This document shows, in pieces, positions 10,259 through 18,351 of a stretch of DNA of 64,000 nt. The stretch comes from an uncultured Bacteroidia bacterium. GTDB lineage: Bacteria; Bacteroidota; Bacteroidia; NS11-12g; UBA9320. The position numbers and the translations under genes are program-made. Position 1 is the first letter of the stretch, and the number at the start of each line of letters is the position of its first letter. The stretch covers positions 248,001-312,000 of the forward strand of contig CALSMN010000004.1 in the NCBI GenBank assembly GCA_943787465.1, written 5' to 3'. The notes below the pieces were generated by a model. The model saw nothing but the letters and a program-made list of their open reading frames with translations, searched no databases and was not told where the DNA came from.

Positions 10259-10816
10259 ATGAAAAAAACAATCATTTATAGCCTACTATTTACAATAGCT
10301 ACAGCATTCACCACGCATAGTGGAGGAATCTACAAAACCAACACAGGAAATATCAATTTTTACAGCCATACACCCGTAGAAGATATAACTGCAGATAATC
10401 ACAAAGTGAAAACAGCATTTTCAGCCGAAAATGGAAAAATTCAGTTTAGTTGTTTGATTAAAGATTTTGAATTTAAAAAAGCACTAATGCAAGAACATTT
10501 CAATGAAAATTACATGGAAAGCACAACCTATCCCAAAGCTACTTTTGATGGGACTATTTCTTCCATATCAACTATTGATCTTGGCAAAGATGGGACATAT
10601 ACCTCACCAGTTGTAGGAAAACTTACTATAAAAGATGTAACTAAGGATGTAACTACACTAGGTACATTTACAGTAAAAAATGGCTTAGTAAATGCAAAAG
10701 CCACATTTAACCTAAACCCCTATGACTATAATGTTTCTATCCCCAAAATGGTTGCTCCAAAAATATCTGATAGTATTAAAATCTCTATAGATATTGATTA
10801 TACTCACCAACATTAG
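10259..10816 (+). CDS. YceI-family lipid-binding periplasmic protein
   Basis: YceI proteins are lipocalin-like barrels that bind isoprenoids such as polyprenyl chains or quinones. This one has a signal peptide (about 1-20). The family pattern is clear: TGNINFYSHTPVEDITA near the mature N terminus, SCLIKDFEF, MQEHFNENYMES-TYPKATF near 80-95, and a C-terminal KLTIKDVTK-V. Length 185 fits. With a cytochrome c next to it, binding of a quinone-like lipid is an attractive but untested idea. Confidence 0.92.
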   Translation: MKKTIIYSLLFTIATAFTTHSGGIYKTNTGNINFYSHTPVEDITADNHKVKTAFSAENGKIQFSCLIKDFEFKKALMQEHFNENYMESTTYPKATFDGTISSISTIDLGKDGTYTSPVVGKLTIKDVTKDVTTLGTFTVKNGLVNAKATFNLNPYDYNVSIPKMVAPKISDSIKISIDIDYTHQH

Positions 10817-10833
10817 AAATTGAACATGGTAAA

Positions 10834-11718
10834 GTGAAAATCCGTTCAATCATACTTTTTTATCTACTATCTGTTGTCTTTCTTCTATCTTGGCCCAGTC
10901 TATTATATGCTCAAGAACTTAGCTTACTAGAAGAAGATGAGTCATCAACTTCAGATCGAGTAATTGCTACATTCAAGACCAATAGAATTGTCAATGGTCA
11001 CAGCATAGAAACGGTTGCTAAGAATGAATTTGATTTCAAAATTTCCCATCGATTTGGTGTTCTTAATCAAGGATTTTACGATTTATTTGGTCTGGACCAA
11101 GCTACGATGAGAATGGGTGGAGACTTCGGTATCACCGATAATCTCAATATTGGTATAGGCAGAAGCACCGTAGAAAAAACATATGATGGATTTATTAAAT
11201 ATAAATTTTTAAAACAAACTCAAAATACTGAGTCTGTACCTATTTCTGCTGTCCTCATAAGCCATATAGGCATTAATACACTTAAATGGGCGCAACCTGA
11301 ACGAGATAATAAATTTACGAGTCGATTACATTATACCCACCAATTGCTAGTCGCTCGTAAATTTTCAACTAATTTTAGTGCTCAATTAAGCCCAACACTC
11401 GTACATAAAAACTTGGTGGAATCCAATGAGAAACCCAATGACATTTTTGCGCTTGGTTTCGGGGCAAGACATAAAATTACACCAAGAACCACGGTAAATA
11501 TTGAATACTTCCATGTTTTTCCAAATCAACTGGATATCAACGCTGCGAACGCATTATCAGTAGGGTTTGATATTGAGACAGGGGGGCATGTATTTCAACT
11601 CTTTTTTACTAATTCGACTGCTCCTTTTGAGAAGGGATTTATAACAGATACCAAGGGAAAATGGAATGATGGAAACATCCGTTTTGGATTTAACATTGCT
11701 CGAGTCTTTAATTTTTAA
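10834..11718 (+). CDS. DUF5777-family outer-membrane beta-barrel protein
   Basis: The 294-residue protein begins with a signal peptide ending LLYAQ-E (about residue 27). It continues as alternating beta strands typical of an outer-membrane barrel, with FKTNRIVNGHSIETV and ISHRFGVLNQGF-DLFGLD near the mature N terminus, which I associate with DUF5777. The chosen start is GTG 10834, which gives a normal K-rich signal peptide. It closes the cytochrome/OB/YceI cluster and is 17 bp behind the YceI gene. The family is of unknown function. Confidence 0.8.
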   Translation: MKIRSIILFYLLSVVFLLSWPSLLYAQELSLLEEDESSTSDRVIATFKTNRIVNGHSIETVAKNEFDFKISHRFGVLNQGFYDLFGLDQATMRMGGDFGITDNLNIGIGRSTVEKTYDGFIKYKFLKQTQNTESVPISAVLISHIGINTLKWAQPERDNKFTSRLHYTHQLLVARKFSTNFSAQLSPTLVHKNLVESNEKPNDIFALGFGARHKITPRTTVNIEYFHVFPNQLDINAANALSVGFDIETGGHVFQLFFTNSTAPFEKGFITDTKGKWNDGNIRFGFNIARVFNF

Positions 11719-11734
11719 TAACTTTGAAGATTAG

Positions 11735-14275
11735 GTGGATCCTCTAAACACATATCGAAAATTTTTTAAATCTATCAGAATACTTTTAATAACACCATTA
11801 CTCTTGATGGGAGTTTTCTTATCCGAAGCTTCGCATGTTGTGGGTGGAGAGTTGTTTTACAATAGGGTTGGAAATGCCCGATATGAAATTGTCTTCAAAA
11901 TTTATTTTGATTGTCAAAATGCAAATCCAGGTGTAATAGACCGAGATGGAAGCAATGCATATATCGGAATATTCAACGCCAAAACAAATGCAAGAATTCA
12001 AACTATCACACTCAGTAATGGAATACGAAAAATTGTAAATTCAGTCAATTATGAATGTGTTAAAGAACCCTCAGGAGTATGTGTCGTGGAATATACTTTC
12101 AGAAGGACTATAAATATTAATCCTGGTACGGATGGTTTAATTTTATCTCACCAATTATGTTGTAGAAATGCCATAACTGATAATGTAAATGATGCTGGAA
12201 ATACAGGCTCAACCTATTGGTGCTATATTCCCCCTTTAAATATTATTAATTCAAGTCCTAGATTCAAAAATACCCCTCCTACCTATGTATGTTTAAATGC
12301 ACCCTTATCATTAGATTATAGTGCAGAGGATCCAGATGGAGACTCATTGGTCTATGAATTTTATACTCCCTTCTTAGGAGGCTCTGCAACAGATCCAAAG
12401 CCAGACAACCCAAGCTCCCCCCCTTACTCACGAATAACGTGGGAACCCTCATTTTCGGCTAACAACCAGATAACTGGGAACCCGGCTAGTTTTATTGATA
12501 GAAAAACTGGCCAATACACGCTCACTCCAACTGTTAAAGGAACTTATGCCGTTGGAGTTCGCGTGCTAGAGTACCGAAATGGTGCCTTCTTAAGTGCCAC
12601 ACTCAGTGATTATCAATTTACGGTTATTGAATGTGAATTTGATGTGATCGCTAATTTTAATATCCCAGGAGGAACCGCTGTTGGAGGATCTTACGCTTTT
12701 GAATGCGGTGACACAGCTCGATTTAGAAATATTAGTTCTTGGAACATCAATAAAACCCCAAAAGTCAAATTTTTCTGGGATTTTGGAGACCCAACAACTA
12801 CACGTGATACACTTACAACCTTTGATTTAAATACACCCGTTGAATATATTTATCCGGGTAATGGCAATTATACCGTTACGCTAACCATTATTTCATCGAT
12901 TTGTAACGATACTTATAAATATGGTGTTCGAATTCGATCTACAAAAGGATTTAACCTGGGTCCAGACCAAATCTATTGCGAAGACTTCTCCCTTCTCTTA
13001 GATACCAGAGCCGCTGATGCTGTCTCTGTAGATTGGAATACTGGTGACAAGGGAAGTCAAATTACAGTCTCAGATACAGGCACTTATATTGCTACCGTAT
13101 CGTATGGTAACTGCAAATACAAAGATACTATCCAGTTATTTTATGACAAAGTCCCTCCATTAAAATTGCCTGAAGACACTCTAGAATGTGACACTCTTGT
13201 AAATATATTATTGGATGCAGGTGTCGATGGTCTTCAATATTCATGGAATACCGCTCCCCCTACCTTTTCACAAACCTTAAACGTAACAAGCATCGGCGAA
13301 TATATAGTTACCGCAAGCAACCTCAATTGTACGGTTAAAGATACTACCCGAGTATGGCAAGCTAGTCATCCTGAAGTAGATGATGCATTTTATTGTGATG
13401 AATTTAACCATAGTGTTGATCTTTCTGGCATACCAGAAGCAATCTATTTATGGAGTAATGGAAGTACCGCTCCTGTAAATACGTTTGATGAAAAAGGCGA
13501 GCACTGGGTCCAAATAAAACAACGTCATTGCATTCACACAGACACCTTCATAATAGATAATTCGATTATTCGTTTGGAACTTGGGGATGATCAACATTTT
13601 TGCGACGTAGTCGATTTACAGTTAGACGCAGGACCTGATGGAGTTAAATATACATGGAGTAACGGAGAATCAACTCAAATTATTAATATCAACAAGGCCG
13701 ATAAGTACCTGGTAATTGTCGAAAATAGTGACGGTTGTTTAAAGTCTGATTCCATTATCATTAGTGTATCGCAATCACCTGAAATCAGTATTGGAAATGA
13801 CACAACTATTTGTCTAAATTCTCCAACACTCATAGCTGCTCCAGCAGGATTTATTGCTTATCAATGGAATACTGGGAGTACCGAACCCAGCATATCAACA
13901 ATTCTTGAAGGATCATATGTTGTTGAGGTTACTGATGGTTTTGGCTGTACTGGAAGTGATAGTTTATATGTTACCGTAGATCCCAATGCGCTACCTAACG
14001 AATTGTTTTTTCCTAACGCATTTACGCCTAACGGAGATAATTTAAATGAGCTTTTCCCTTACCAATTAGATGTACTTCAACCTGCATACTACATTATAAT
14101 CTACTCCCGATGGGGAGAAAAAATATTTGACTCCCGCACGAGTGTATCTAAAAACTGGGATGGGACCTATAAAGGTAAACCTGTACCCCCTGAAACATAC
14201 ATATTTTATGTGAATTATCGAGGATGCGATGGAAATACCCGCAATGCTCGCGGCACTGTCAATCCCATTTATTGA
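11735..14275 (+). CDS. Gliding-motility-type surface protein with T9SS type B domain
   Basis: An 846-residue secreted protein. A signal segment (about 16-33) precedes the mature start SHVVGGELFYN, which I have seen at the N terminus of many Bacteroidota surface proteins. A PKD-like module appears near 345-400 (FFWDFGDP). Repeated beta modules then follow with the pattern LDAG-DG-YTW-NG (about 490-680). The last 90 or so residues are a type B T9SS domain: FPNAFTPNGDNLNE, YSRWGEKIF, WDGTYKGKPVPPETYIFYV. Such proteins are exported by T9SS and act as adhesins. Start GTG 11735. Its 3' end overlaps the convergent NUDIX gene by 17 bp. Confidence 0.85.
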   Translation: MDPLNTYRKFFKSIRILLITPLLLMGVFLSEASHVVGGELFYNRVGNARYEIVFKIYFDCQNANPGVIDRDGSNAYIGIFNAKTNARIQTITLSNGIRKIVNSVNYECVKEPSGVCVVEYTFRRTININPGTDGLILSHQLCCRNAITDNVNDAGNTGSTYWCYIPPLNIINSSPRFKNTPPTYVCLNAPLSLDYSAEDPDGDSLVYEFYTPFLGGSATDPKPDNPSSPPYSRITWEPSFSANNQITGNPASFIDRKTGQYTLTPTVKGTYAVGVRVLEYRNGAFLSATLSDYQFTVIECEFDVIANFNIPGGTAVGGSYAFECGDTARFRNISSWNINKTPKVKFFWDFGDPTTTRDTLTTFDLNTPVEYIYPGNGNYTVTLTIISSICNDTYKYGVRIRSTKGFNLGPDQIYCEDFSLLLDTRAADAVSVDWNTGDKGSQITVSDTGTYIATVSYGNCKYKDTIQLFYDKVPPLKLPEDTLECDTLVNILLDAGVDGLQYSWNTAPPTFSQTLNVTSIGEYIVTASNLNCTVKDTTRVWQASHPEVDDAFYCDEFNHSVDLSGIPEAIYLWSNGSTAPVNTFDEKGEHWVQIKQRHCIHTDTFIIDNSIIRLELGDDQHFCDVVDLQLDAGPDGVKYTWSNGESTQIININKADKYLVIVENSDGCLKSDSIIISVSQSPEISIGNDTTICLNSPTLIAAPAGFIAYQWNTGSTEPSISTILEGSYVVEVTDGFGCTGSDSLYVTVDPNALPNELFFPNAFTPNGDNLNELFPYQLDVLQPAYYIIIYSRWGEKIFDSRTSVSKNWDGTYKGKPVPPETYIFYVNYRGCDGNTRNARGTVNPIY

Positions 14276-14693
14276 AAGAATCTAAAGCCTCTTTATCCAT
14301 CTCAAAAGTTAATGAATCGTGCAATTCCTTATTAATGTCAGACCAAACAAATTGAATACTATTTAACTTACCAACACCCGTAGGATGAACAATATTATAA
14401 TTTGAAATTTCTTGATTACTTTGAACTAAATAGTGAACCGCAACGACCTGTTCATTATTTTTAAAAGAACTTTTTATAAATCTATTGGACACATGAAGTA
14501 ATGATAATTTAACAAGTTCAACACCCAATTCTTCTCTGAATTCTCTTTTTAGACAATCAACAACACCTTCACCGAACTCAAGACCACCACCCGGAAACTT
14601 AGTCATCTTGAACCCATCTATATTTTCATGACTAATCAAAACTTTCTGATTTTTAATCCATAAACCATAAACGCGTATATTAAATTTGCCCAT
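14259..14693 (-). CDS. NUDIX hydrolase
   Basis: A 144-residue NUDIX pyrophosphohydrolase. The full Nudix box G-x5-E-x7-R-E-F-x-E-E-L-G-V is present at residues 36-58 (Gly36, Glu42, Arg50, Glu51, Glu54, Glu55), so metal binding and catalysis should be intact. The substrate cannot be read from the sequence. Its ATG (14693-14691) is only four bases from the ATG of the divergent dihydroorotase, and the likely promoter of that gene lies inside this coding region. Its 3' end overlaps the surface-protein gene. Confidence 0.88.
   Translation of the reverse strand: MGKFNIRVYGLWIKNQKVLISHENIDGFKMTKFPGGGLEFGEGVVDCLKREFREELGVELVKLSLLHVSNRFIKSSFKNNEQVVAVHYLVQSNQEISNYNIVHPTGVGKLNSIQFVWSDINKELHDSLTFEMDKEALDSFNKWD
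14681..14689 (+). promoter_or_regulatory. Putative -7 box for pyrC, inside the NUDIX gene start
   Basis: TAAATTTGC is a full match to TAnnTTTGC and ends eight bases before the pyrC ATG (14698). Transcripts starting just after it would have almost no leader. It overlaps the first codons of the divergent NUDIX gene. Confidence 0.5.
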
Positions 14694-14697
14694 AATT

Positions 14698-16036
14698 ATG
14701 ACATCAATTTTAATTAAAAATGGGCTAATAATTAATGAAAATCAACAATTTCATGCAGACATTTTCATTCAAGGGCACTACATTGAAGAAATTGCAATGC
14801 AAGGGATTGATCGAAAAGCGGATCATATCATTGATGCAGCTGGGAAATGGGTGCTCCCAGGCATTATTGACGACCAAGTTCATTTTAGAGAACCCGGCTT
14901 GATACATAAAGCAGAAATATATACTGAAGCAAAGGCTGCCGTAGCAGGAGGAACTACCTCTTTTATGGAAATGCCAAATACTATTCCGCAAGCTGTAACA
15001 CAAGAAGAATTAGAAAAAAAATATACACGAGCAAGCCAATGTTCTCTTGCAAATTATTCTTTTTTTATGGGTGGAACGAACGACAACTTGGACGAAGTTT
15101 TGAAGACAAATCCAGTTCAAGTTTGCGGAATCAAGTTATTCATGGGAAGCAGTACTGGGAATATGCTTGTGGATAATCAAGACACTTTACGAAGCATCTT
15201 TTCACAAACACCACTACTTATTGCAACCCACTGTGAAGATGAGACGACCATTCGAAAAAATACTGCATTATTTAAAGATAAATACGGAGAGGATATTCCC
15301 TTCGATGCTCATCCTTTAATTAGAAATGATGAAGCCTGCTATTTATCAAGCAAAATGGCCACAGATTTAGCCAAAGAATATCAAGCAAGACTCCATATTC
15401 TTCATATTTCTACCGAACGTGAGATTGAACTTTTTACCAATGAAATACCCCTTACCGAAAAGAAAATTACGGCTGAAGTATGTGTTCATCATCTTACATT
15501 TAATAGTTCGGATTATTCATCAAAACAAAGCCTCATAAAATGCAATCCAGCCATTAAATCGGCTAAAGATCAAGCAGCACTTTGGCAAGCACTAAATCAA
15601 GATAAATTTGATATTATAGCCACCGATCATGCTCCACACACTTGGCAGGAAAAAATGAATAAATACGCTCAATCACCAAGTGGATTGCCTTTGGTACAGC
15701 ATAGCCTTCAACTGATGATAGACCATGCTAAAGATGGCAAAATTACCCCTGAAAAACTTGTAGAAAAAATGTGTCATGCCCCGGCCACCTTATTTCGAAT
15801 TGAAAAAAGAGGTTATCTAAGAGCTGGATATTTTGCAGATTTAGTTATTGTTGACCCAGAAAAAGAGGAGGTAGTATCAAAAGAAAACATTCATTACAAG
15901 TGTGGATGGAGCCCCTTGGAGAGGTAGACGGTTTACCTCAACAGTTGAGCACACTATTGTATCCGGTCACTTGGCATATTCTCATGGTCAATTTGACGAA
16001 AATAAATTTGGACATCGATTATCCTTTAGTTCTTAA
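14698..16036 (+). CDS. pyrC: Dihydroorotase (type I), frameshifted near the 3' end
   Basis: Dihydroorotase closes carbamoyl-aspartate to dihydroorotate in pyrimidine synthesis. Seen: the metal-site segment IDDQVHFREPG (about 57-67), GTTSFMEMPNT, GIKLFMGSSTGNM, THCEDE, and ATDHAPHT. The usual HxH is QxH here (Gln60, His62). ATG 14698 is preferred over TTG 14686. The first frame stops at TAG 15925-15927 straight after CGWSPLER. Skipping one base at about 15919-15922 gives G-R-R-F-T-S-T-V-E-H-T and continues to TAA 16034-16036, restoring the normal family ending and about 445 residues. The extra base is either a sequencing error, a real mutation or, less likely, recoding. Confidence 0.88.
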
Positions 16037-16050
16037 CAATGCATAATCTG

Positions 16051-16058
16051 TATCTTTG
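16051..16058 (+). promoter_or_regulatory. Putative -7 promoter box
   Basis: TATCTTTG fits TAnnTTTG exactly and ends 10 bases before the ATG of the YbjN-like gene at 16069. No clear -33 element is seen. Confidence 0.45.
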
Positions 16059-16068
16059 ACGCATCATT

Positions 16069-16533
16069 ATGCAAGTCAAAGAAGCAATTACTCTTTTTGA
16101 ACAAACCATTCAAAAACATCTCAATCTAAAATCTGAAGAAATTAGATGTGAAAATGAAGGCGAATATGTTATTCTTAGGGGAGAAAAAACCGAACTTTAT
16201 GTAGATATATGGCAACCTGAACAAAGTAGTCAATGGCAATATTTTGATCGAAATCAAATTGCTGCCATTTTTCAAATAGTATCCCCAATCTGTGAATATC
16301 CCCCAGAAGAATATTTGGGACAGTTTATGGAAGAACTTGCTCACTTAAACTTTCATCTTTTCACCGCTAAATTTGTGGCTAATGCCGAACAAAGAATAGT
16401 CAGTATTCAATTTAAAAGGGTACTTGAGGGACTGAACGAAATAGAAATTATTGAGCCCATGGAGGCAATCGGTTATTATGCAGAAAATCTGAAAGAATAT
16501 CTAGCTGAAAAATACCACGTAAAAAAAATATAA
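16069..16533 (+). CDS. YbjN-like / secretion-chaperone-fold small protein
   Basis: A 154-residue acidic, cytoplasmic protein with no signal peptide. The order helix, three strands (about 27-50), helix with EEYLGQFMEELAHLNFHLFTAKFV (about 80-105), strand IVSIQFKRVLEG and a closing helix resembles the YbjN and type III chaperone fold. That is a fold-level impression only. It has its own -7 box and sits between pyrC and the sigma-factor unit. No function is assigned. Confidence 0.6.
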   Translation: MQVKEAITLFEQTIQKHLNLKSEEIRCENEGEYVILRGEKTELYVDIWQPEQSSQWQYFDRNQIAAIFQIVSPICEYPPEEYLGQFMEELAHLNFHLFTAKFVANAEQRIVSIQFKRVLEGLNEIEIIEPMEAIGYYAENLKEYLAEKYHVKKI

Positions 16534-16586
16534 TCATCAGGCAACCCTTTTCTTCTTCTTATCATCTTGAATAAAGTAAACCTACT

Positions 16587-17129
16587 ATGAGCCACAAACT
16601 AAGTGATGAAATATCATTAATCAAAGCTTGTAGCCAAGGAGACCACACTGCATTTAAAAAGATATATAATCATTACAAAGGAAAAATGTTTAGCATATGT
16701 TTACGATATATGAACACGCATGACGAGGCCCAAGATGTCTTACAAGATGGCTTTATCAAAGTATATCATAAAATTTCTACCTTTTCCTTTGCAGGTAGTT
16801 TCGAGGGTTGGATGAAACGAATCTTTGTTCACACCTGTATCGAGTTCATCCGAAAACAAAAGCAGCATAAGGATATCAATGAACTAACCGAAATGGACAA
16901 CATAACCGTTTCAGAAATGACCGTTAGCTCAATGGATGCCGATAAATTAATTGAGCTCATCAAGGAATTGCCAAAAGGATATCGAACTGTATTCAATATG
17001 TATGTAATAGATGGTTACTCACACAAACAAATAAGTGCCGCACTTCAAATTTCAGAAAGTACCAGCAAAACGCAGCTCTTTAAAGCAAGAAAACAACTTC
17101 AAATTTGGTTAAAAGGATGGTTTGAATAA
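16587..17129 (+). CDS. ECF-type RNA polymerase sigma factor
   Basis: A 180-residue group 4 sigma factor. Region 2 covers about residues 8-75 (HTAFKKIYNHYKGKMF, then AQDVLQDGFIKVYHKISTF). Region 4 covers about 118-172 (LPKGYRTVFNMYVIDGYSHKQISAALQISESTSKTQLFKARKQL), a helix-turn-helix for the -35 region. There is no extra C-terminal domain. Its stop shares one base with the ATG of the next gene (TAATG), so the two are translationally coupled, as sigma/anti-sigma pairs usually are. The likely targets include the downstream surface-protein gene, but no promoter motif for it could be shown. Confidence 0.93.
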   Translation: MSHKLSDEISLIKACSQGDHTAFKKIYNHYKGKMFSICLRYMNTHDEAQDVLQDGFIKVYHKISTFSFAGSFEGWMKRIFVHTCIEFIRKQKQHKDINELTEMDNITVSEMTVSSMDADKLIELIKELPKGYRTVFNMYVIDGYSHKQISAALQISESTSKTQLFKARKQLQIWLKGWFE

Positions 17130-18337
17130 TGAAAAAGTTCAAAAACATAGCAGAATTTGAATCAGCGTTAAAGAAACAGCTAGAACAGCATAGTGTGCAA
17201 CCTCCTGAACATCTCTTTGATAAACTAAATTTAGATGTCAAACCTCAAAATATCGCACATGGAAATAAATTCATCAAGCTAATTACTCATCCATTAACTG
17301 TAATAAAAATGGCTATACTAGCAGCTAGCATTATTAGTGTGGTCTATTTTGCAACAAGAACAGATACTCAAATACATGAAGTAAATAAGGAAAAAATCCT
17401 CGTTGACACTTTGGTTGAGGATATAAAAATAATACCAATTAGTCCGTCAGATGATATAGATCAATCTAAAGATGAACCCGATCTAGATAAAAACACGCCA
17501 AACTTAAAGACCAATCGTTCAGAAGAAACAGCAAAGTCTCTTCTTGAAAATACCATTCAAAACCACTCGATTATTGAAGAAGAAAAACCGCCTACAAATA
17601 ATTTGTTCAACTCAAATCAGGCTAAGCTCACCGTTTCAAACATATCGCCATGCATTGGTGAAACAGTAACGTTACAGGCTAACATGACTGGTGACTGGTT
17701 GATAAATAATATATTGATTGATACAAACAAAAAAGAAATTTCACTCACACCTGAGAGTAACAAACCTATTCATGTGAAGTTTCATAATAAACAAGAGGTT
17801 ATTTCTCAAACCATACAACCTTCTATCACGAGTACATCCATTATCACCCAAAAATTAGATAATTTCAACTATCAATTCAAGTTAAATGACACGAACATTC
17901 AGGCCAATTGGTTTGCAGATAATGAATTAATAGCTTCGCGTTCAAGTGATGTTACCTTCTCTACGAGAACAGTAGGTGAACATACCATAAAAGCTGTTCC
18001 CTTGCAGTCATGTGCTACAGAACAAAACATAACAATTCGTGTCAAAGGGAAAGGCTCTATTGCATTTTTTAATGTCTTTACACCTAATGGAGATGGTACA
18101 AATGATGAATATACCGTTGATATAAAACATTATACACTATTTGACATTCAGATTTTTAATCAATTGAATAATCAATTAATTTTCACATCGAGTAATCCTG
18201 AAATTAAATGGAATGGTCAAATAAACAATGACGGTCAGGAGTGCTCTCCTGGAGAATATGTTGCTAAGGTTAAATATCAATTGGAAGGAGAAAAACCTGA
18301 AATAAAAAACATTAAATTCACGCTATTACGCCCATAA
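17129..18337 (+). CDS. Single-pass membrane protein at anti-sigma position with T9SS type B-like domain
   Basis: The 402-residue protein has a short cytoplasmic N terminus (F-E-S-A-L-K-K-Q-L and PPEHLFDKL, about 8-35) like that of Bacteroidota anti-sigma-like proteins. One membrane helix follows (about 57-76), then a low-complexity linker (80-170) and two Ig-like modules. The final 90 or so residues are homologous to type B T9SS domains (VFTPNGDGTNDEY near 315, WNGQINNDGQECSPGEYVAKV). The usual RWG(E) motif after the second strand is replaced by N-Q-L-N. An inner-membrane helix plus an export tail is an unusual combination. Anti-sigma activity is inferred from position and N terminus only. 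It is coupled to the sigma gene before it and is 2 bp from the next. Confidence 0.8.
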   Translation: MKKFKNIAEFESALKKQLEQHSVQPPEHLFDKLNLDVKPQNIAHGNKFIKLITHPLTVIKMAILAASIISVVYFATRTDTQIHEVNKEKILVDTLVEDIKIIPISPSDDIDQSKDEPDLDKNTPNLKTNRSEETAKSLLENTIQNHSIIEEEKPPTNNLFNSNQAKLTVSNISPCIGETVTLQANMTGDWLINNILIDTNKKEISLTPESNKPIHVKFHNKQEVISQTIQPSITSTSIITQKLDNFNYQFKLNDTNIQANWFADNELIASRSSDVTFSTRTVGEHTIKAVPLQSCATEQNITIRVKGKGSIAFFNVFTPNGDGTNDEYTVDIKHYTLFDIQIFNQLNNQLIFTSSNPEIKWNGQINNDGQECSPGEYVAKVKYQLEGEKPEIKNIKFTLLRP

Positions 18338-18351
18338 ATTTGAATATTATC

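Noticed and set aside
15915-15930. Programmed +1 frameshift in pyrC
   Set aside because: The GAG-AGG-TAG context is suggestive, but dihydroorotase is not known to use recoding, and two other genes in the window also have single-base breaks.
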